From Thermomicrobiaceae bacterium (GTDB lineage Bacteria > Chloroflexota > Chloroflexia > Thermomicrobiales > Thermomicrobiaceae), in NCBI GenBank assembly GCA_025966355.1, contig JAICWZ010000036.1:1-9891 (forward strand): a stretch of DNA of 9,891 bases. The letters are read 5' to 3'. The translations under genes and the position numbers were made by a program. Positions within the stretch are counted from its first letter, which is position 1. Every line of letters begins with the position of its first letter. The notes below the pieces were generated by a model, which searched no databases, had not been told where the DNA came from, and was given only the letters and a program-made list of their open reading frames with translations. This document shows, piece by piece, positions 6,546-9,891 of this stretch.

Positions 6546-7061
6546 CGTCTGTGACATAATGACAGCTTCGTTGAAGTAGATTGCACGGCGAAGACCGCGC
6601 GGATGTCCGCGAATCGATCACGCGATGAGCAGATCTTCCGTTTTTCTGAGGACGGCTCCGCACGATACAATGCGTCCGTGCAGGACGCGCTGGCCGGAGC
6701 GCAGCGCGATAAAGAAGGCGCGACGGTCACATTGGGAGAGGAGGGGGCGAGTCGGGGGCGAATCTCGTCACCGAGCCGTACAGTGCATCGGTCCCGCGTT
6801 GAATCAGAACAAACGCCGCCGCACGTTCCAGTCGATCGCACCGTGATCGTCGGAACAGTTCGGCAGTACGCCGGAGTACGGGCCATCTGGGGTGGCCACG
6901 AGCCGGCGACGTTCGTATATCGGAGCATCGCTCCTGTTTGATGAGGGTTCGTCGTTTCGCGGATCGATGTGGTTTCACGACGCGTTGAGGAGGTCCGTCC
7001 GGGGGGTTCCGCGCGCTGCGTGGGATAGCCGGTCGGAGCGTCAGAGAAAGGCAGACGAGGC
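6546..7061 (+). other. Long non-coding stretch upstream of the HtrA-like gene, possible leader or small RNA
   Basis: Together with 6401-6545 this makes a 661-bp gap between genes. No frame in it shows a recognisable family. I see a 14-base palindrome with arms CGCGGA and TCCGCG (6598-6611), a GGCCA/TGGCC hairpin (6881-6897) and an 11-base direct repeat starting GGGGGCGA (6743, 6754; one mismatch). An isolated AGGAGGT (6988-6994) has no start codon at ribosome-site distance on the plus strand. No known riboswitch, RNase P, SRP or tmRNA core was recognised. Confidence 0.4.
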
Positions 7062-8804
7062 GTGAAGACACGGTTGATGGGCTGTGTCGTATTGATTTCG
7101 ATCATGGTATTTTCGGCATGCGGTGGCGGTTCGTCAAAGGGCACCAGCACCGCCAGTTCTACGACCGCGGCCAGCACCAGCGCCGCGACCGTCGCCGTCG
7201 CGACGACCGCGGCCCCCCCGGCTCCGGCGACGCCAACCGCACCGGTTGAGCTTTCCTGGGAAGAGGTCGTACAGAAGCTGACCCCTTCCACCGTGATGGT
7301 GCGCGCCGATTTTCCGGCCACCGCCGTCTCGGATGAGGCCTACGGCTCCGGCACGGGCATTGTGATGTCAGCCGACGGCTACATCCTGACGAACGCACAT
7401 GTCGTCGATGGGGCCGCCGCGCTGACCGTCGCGGCCTCCGGCTCGAACCGCGAGCGGCCGGCGCAGTTCGTCGGTGTGTCGAGCTGTGATGACCTGGCGG
7501 TCATCAAGGTCGATGATGTTCAGGGTCTGCAACCGGCGGTCTTCGGGAGCAGCAAGAACGAAAAAGTCGGCGAAGACGTCGCCGCGATCGGCTACCCGCT
7601 CGGCTCGGAGATCGGCACCGACGTGACAATCACGCGCGGAATCATCTCCAAGCTCGATCAGCCGCTCGATCCGTACGAGAGCCTGATCCAGACCGATGCC
7701 TCGATCAATCCCGGCAACTCCGGTGGCCCGCTGGTCAACCGCTTTGGCCAGGTCGTCGGCATCAACACGCTGGGGGTCGACCCGACGGTGGCGACGAACA
7801 TCAACTTTGCGATCAGCGTCGACCAGGCGCAGCAAGTCATCCCCGATCTCCAGAAGGGCCACAACCGGCTCTGGCTCGGCATGAACCTCGGCCCGAATAA
7901 CTACTCGGATTACTTCGGCACCGACGCAGGCATGGTTGTCGAAGCGGTGGCGAGCAAGAGTCCGGCCTCGGCGGCCGGCGTGCAACCCGCCTTCCTGCTG
8001 ACCCAGCTCGAAGGGCTCAACATCACCTCCAAGGCCGATGTCTGCAAGATCCTTCGCTCGCATAAGGACGGCGATGGCCTGAAGGTTCAGTTCCTTAATA
8101 TCACCAACACCGATCAACAGCTGCTCGAAGGCGAAGTGACGATCGGCCAGGACAACTCGACCGCGCAGGTCAAAGTGATCAACAGTCAGCCGATCGGCGG
8201 TTCGAGCGGCAGCGGCAGCGCCACCGCAACGACCAGCAGCGGCTCGGGCGGCACCCCGGTCGATGCCTCCTGGGACTTCGCCAGCGACACCGGCGACTGG
8301 TACACCGGCGATAGCGATACGGCCACCGTCGCGATGGCGAATGGCGCCTACAACGTCACGTTCAAGCAGCCGAGCATGTACAACGTCTACCGGCCAAACT
8401 CCGTGCCGGTATCCGGTGATCAGGCGATGGCGGCTGATGTAATGTTGAACGCCGGTTACGCCGGACTCGCGCTGCGCTTCAACGCGTCGAGCGACAACAA
8501 GTGGACGTACTACGATTGCTTCTTCAACACCGGAGATCAGTTTGGCTGCGGTATTGAGGTGAACGATCAGTACACCGCACTCGTGCAACCGGCGTCCTCG
8601 CCCGCGATCAAGCATGGGCAGGTGAACCGGCTGCAACTTTCCGTCGTCGGGACGACGATCACGTTCAGCATCAACGACCAGCAGGTCGCCTCGTTCACGG
8701 ATTCGACGATCCAGAAAGGGTTGATCGGTCTGGAAGCGGGTGGTGCCTCCGACGCTCCCGGCAACATCGTCTTCGACAACGTGGCGACGGAGTACATTCC
8801 GTAA
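7062..8804 (+). CDS. HtrA/DegP-like lipoprotein serine protease with PDZ domain and C-terminal lectin-like module
   Basis: The 580-residue protein starts at the GTG at 7062. MKTRLM gives a basic n-region, and the hydrophobic stretch ends FSAC, so Cys20 is the likely lipidated residue. The ribosome site is weak (AAGG ten bases upstream, or GAGG very close). Residues 21-60 are a Ser/Thr/Ala/Pro-rich linker. The trypsin-fold domain spans about 68-265 with all three catalytic residues: His113 in TNAHVVD, Asp144 in DDLAVIKV and Ser220 in NPGNSGGPL. A PDZ domain follows (about 270-362), starting LWLGMNL. After a Gly/Ser linker (about 378-398) comes an extra domain, 400-580: WDFASDTGDWYTGD, YAGLALRFNASSDNKWTYYDCFF, RLQLSVVGTTITFSINDQQVASF, GLIGLEAGG, IVFDNV. 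This pattern resembles concanavalin-like/LamG or DUF1080 beta sandwiches, which often bind glycans. It is likely an extracytoplasmic, membrane-anchored quality-control or processing protease. Confidence 0.9.
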   Translation: MKTRLMGCVVLISIMVFSACGGGSSKGTSTASSTTAASTSAATVAVATTAAPPAPATPTAPVELSWEEVVQKLTPSTVMVRADFPATAVSDEAYGSGTGIVMSADGYILTNAHVVDGAAALTVAASGSNRERPAQFVGVSSCDDLAVIKVDDVQGLQPAVFGSSKNEKVGEDVAAIGYPLGSEIGTDVTITRGIISKLDQPLDPYESLIQTDASINPGNSGGPLVNRFGQVVGINTLGVDPTVATNINFAISVDQAQQVIPDLQKGHNRLWLGMNLGPNNYSDYFGTDAGMVVEAVASKSPASAAGVQPAFLLTQLEGLNITSKADVCKILRSHKDGDGLKVQFLNITNTDQQLLEGEVTIGQDNSTAQVKVINSQPIGGSSGSGSATATTSSGSGGTPVDASWDFASDTGDWYTGDSDTATVAMANGAYNVTFKQPSMYNVYRPNSVPVSGDQAMAADVMLNAGYAGLALRFNASSDNKWTYYDCFFNTGDQFGCGIEVNDQYTALVQPASSPAIKHGQVNRLQLSVVGTTITFSINDQQVASFTDSTIQKGLIGLEAGGASDAPGNIVFDNVATEYIP

Positions 8805-8821
8805 GCCGCCCTCACCCCCGG

Positions 8822-8850
8822 CCCCTCTCCCGCACCGCGCGGGAGAGGGG
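8822..8850. terminator. C/G hairpin after the HtrA-like gene
   Basis: Perfect 12-bp stem, CCCCTCTCCCGC (8822-8833) with GCGGGAGAGGGG (8839-8850), and a 5-nt loop, 17 bases after the TAA. It sits on the convergent side of the gene. Neither exit has a U-tract. The preceding bases CCCTCACCCCCGG together with these arms resemble a C/T-rich intergenic repeat seen in many GC-rich genomes (recollection, not checked), so it may be a dispersed repeat acting as a terminator. Confidence 0.6.
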
Positions 8851-9126
8851 TGTCTTGGGGCGGATGGGTGCGTGATCCGATGAACCGGTGCTCGGGCCAC
8901 CACCGCCCGGCCGTCAACGGACCGGGCTCAGTCCACAAGCCCCGTAAACGGAGCTGAGCGATGATTCGACGCGTTCGTACGTCGTTCATCCACGGCGATT
9001 CTCCGTCCCAGTCGCCTTCAGGCGGGTTGGGGCCTGAGCCCGGCGGTTTAGCGCCAGGGGGACGGCGAGCGCGGTCAACGTTCGGGCTCACTGCCGACGT
9101 TGGTTCAGCGCCACCCCTCCCCGGCG
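8851..9126. other. Non-coding gap between convergent HtrA-like and decarboxylase genes
   Basis: With the hairpin at 8822-8850, the gap is 322 bp. Small frames here, such as an 82-codon one from 8961, run into the decarboxylase antisense and show no family features. Bases 8926-8934 (GCTCAGTCC) pair with 8950-8959 (GGAGCTGAGC), a 9-bp stem with one bulged G. CAACGT (9076-9081) can pair with ACGTTG (9097-9102), a weak terminator candidate for the decarboxylase. A cluster of mini-hairpins at 8994-9055 is listed separately. Confidence 0.45.
8994..9055. repeat. Cluster of GC-armed mini-hairpins
   Basis: Three short hairpins follow each other: CGCC-TTCA-GGCG (9013-9024), GGGC-CTGA-GCCC (9030-9041) and GGCG-GTTTAG-CGCC (9042-9055). 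GGCGA (8994-8998) can alternatively pair with TCGCC (9012-9016). Serial 4-bp hairpins with exact GC arms are unlikely to be coding and suggest a structured intergenic repeat or RNA. Confidence 0.4.
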
Positions 9127-9891
9127 TCAACCGATGCCGATCGCATCCAATTGCCGCACCACCGCCGCATGCAGCTTCGGCACCCAGGCGAGGTGCTCCG
9201 GTTTCATGAGGACGCTGCGCAGGACGGTGATCGTTGGCTCGTCCCAGACGATGTTGGGATCGCGGCGCGCCAGCAGTTCGCGCGTGGCCGTGAACATGGC
9301 GAGGAAGACCGGATCATCGGGATCGTCCATGGTGCGCTGATAGACCTGTTCGGTGAGCGCCGAGATCGCGCTCGCCTTGACTGCACCGCCGGTCGGCAGC
9401 GGATAGAAGTTGAGAATATCCAGCTCCGGCTCGACTACCAGCCGGAAGCGTTCGTTGGCCGTGAGCAGTTCGGCCCAGGCGAGCGCGGCACGCCGCCCCT
9501 TGGCGAGAATTGGGCCGAGGCCGCGATCCGCTTCGAGTGGAAAACATTTGAAGGTGGCCCAGGTGGCGACGGCGGCCGCTCCGGCGCGTGAGCATTCGAT
9601 GCTGATCTCTCCGAGATGGAGATCGTTTGACGTGAAGTAGGTGTACGGCGAGTTGTGCACGTAGAAGCGTCCGACGGCCGGATCGCGGAAGAGCACCGAT
9701 CCGCAGCCGTACGGCTGCAGGCCGTGCTTGTGCGGATCGACGACGACGCTATCCGATTCAGCGTTCGCCCGGAAGGGCGCCGGGTCAATCGGCGGCTCGG
9801 GCTGCCGGGCGACCAGGGTGAAGATGCCGCCGTAGGCGGCATCGACATGTACGCGCGCGCCATAGCGCCGAGCCAGCGGGATGATCTCGTG
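9127..9891 (-). CDS. Pyridoxal-phosphate-dependent group II decarboxylase, C-terminal part (5' end outside window)
   Basis: The frame is open from the right window edge to a TGA at 9127-9129, giving 254 visible residues. HVDAAYGG (fragment residues 15-22) matches the Asp that contacts the PLP ring nitrogen and its conserved follow-on. [15 protein letters not shown] contains Lys55, the Schiff-base lysine, preceded by His as in the group II family. [26 protein letters not shown] is a conserved block after it. Together these place it in the glutamate/aromatic amino acid/tyrosine decarboxylase superfamily (fold type I). The N-terminal half with the substrate-specificity residues is outside the window, so the substrate is unknown. 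Some members with this [11 protein letters not shown] signature are annotated only as aspartate aminotransferase-family proteins. It converges on the HtrA-like gene. The frame has no internal break. Confidence 0.88.
   Translation of the reverse strand, partial: HEIIPLARRYGARVHVDAAYGGIFTLVARQPEPPIDPAPFRANAESDSVVVDPHKHGLQPYGCGSVLFRDPAVGRFYVHNSPYTYFTSNDLHLGEISIECSRAGAAAVATWATFKCFPLEADRGLGPILAKGRRAALAWAELLTANERFRLVVEPELDILNFYPLPTGGAVKASAISALTEQVYQRTMDDPDDPVFLAMFTATRELLARRDPNIVWDEPTITVLRSVLMKPEHLAWVPKLHAAVVRQLDAIGIG

Noticed and set aside
6731..6760. G-rich run that might form a G-quadruplex
   Set aside because: Only three clear runs of three or more G are present within a short span, so a standard four-run quadruplex is not supported.
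6603..6941. 112-codon plus-strand frame between the YihY and HtrA-like genes
   Set aside because: No ribosome site before the ATG, no recognisable family, weaker third-position GC preference than the neighbouring genes, and Arg/Ser-rich composition typical of chance frames in GC-rich DNA. It remains possible as a young or unknown gene.
5390..7321. 643-codon minus-strand frame across the YihY gene and the gap
   Set aside because: It is antisense to a clear membrane protein and to the start of the HtrA-like lipoprotein; its low-complexity, charged composition is typical of a shadow frame.
7368..8903. 511-codon minus-strand frame opposite the HtrA-like gene
   Set aside because: The plus strand encodes a complete protease triad and PDZ domain; the antisense frame is a codon-bias shadow.
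8961..9209. 82-codon plus-strand frame overlapping the decarboxylase 3' end
   Set aside because: Pro/Gly/Arg-rich, runs antisense into conserved decarboxylase sequence and crosses the mini-hairpin cluster; no ribosome site.

Overview
The window is GC-rich bacterial chromosomal DNA with closely packed genes on both strands. Gene content (an M28 peptidase, collagen-like surface proteins with a conserved two-cysteine head, an HtrA-like lipoprotein, a YihY/BrkB protein and an actinobacterial/Chloroflexota-style group II PLP decarboxylase) and frequent GTG/TTG starts fit a Chloroflexota organism of the Thermomicrobia type. That assignment is inference; no rRNA or other phylogenetic marker is present. 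No tRNA, rRNA, CRISPR array, transposase or phage gene was seen.

Layout, left to right. (1) The C-terminal part of an M28-family metallopeptidase (+), cut by the window edge. (2) Two paralogous secreted collagen-like proteins on the minus strand (925-1845 and 2823-3998). They flank a plus-strand Asp/Glu/hydantoin racemase-family gene (2017-2718). Both convergent ends carry perfect hairpins (876-903, 2747-2780). (3) A 354-bp non-coding stretch, then a cation diffusion facilitator (minus) divergent from a YihY/BrkB membrane protein (plus). (4) A 661-bp gap holding a GCAGAG-type repeat hairpin and a near-consensus sigma-70-like promoter that does not sit next to a convincing ORF. (5) A trypsin/HtrA-like lipoprotein protease with a PDZ domain and an extra C-terminal beta-sandwich module. 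(6) A 322-bp gap with a terminator-like C/G hairpin and a cluster of mini-hairpins, then the C-terminal half of a PLP-dependent decarboxylase (minus), cut by the right edge.

The most distinctive content is the collagen pair. Each has a signal peptide, a roughly 49-residue two-cysteine head, an uninterrupted Gly-X-Y stalk (26 and 54 triplets) and a C-terminal jelly-roll domain resembling the Bacillus BclA exosporium tip. They look like stalked, trimeric surface proteins. The remaining genes do not form an obvious single pathway; most are single transcription units in alternating orientation.
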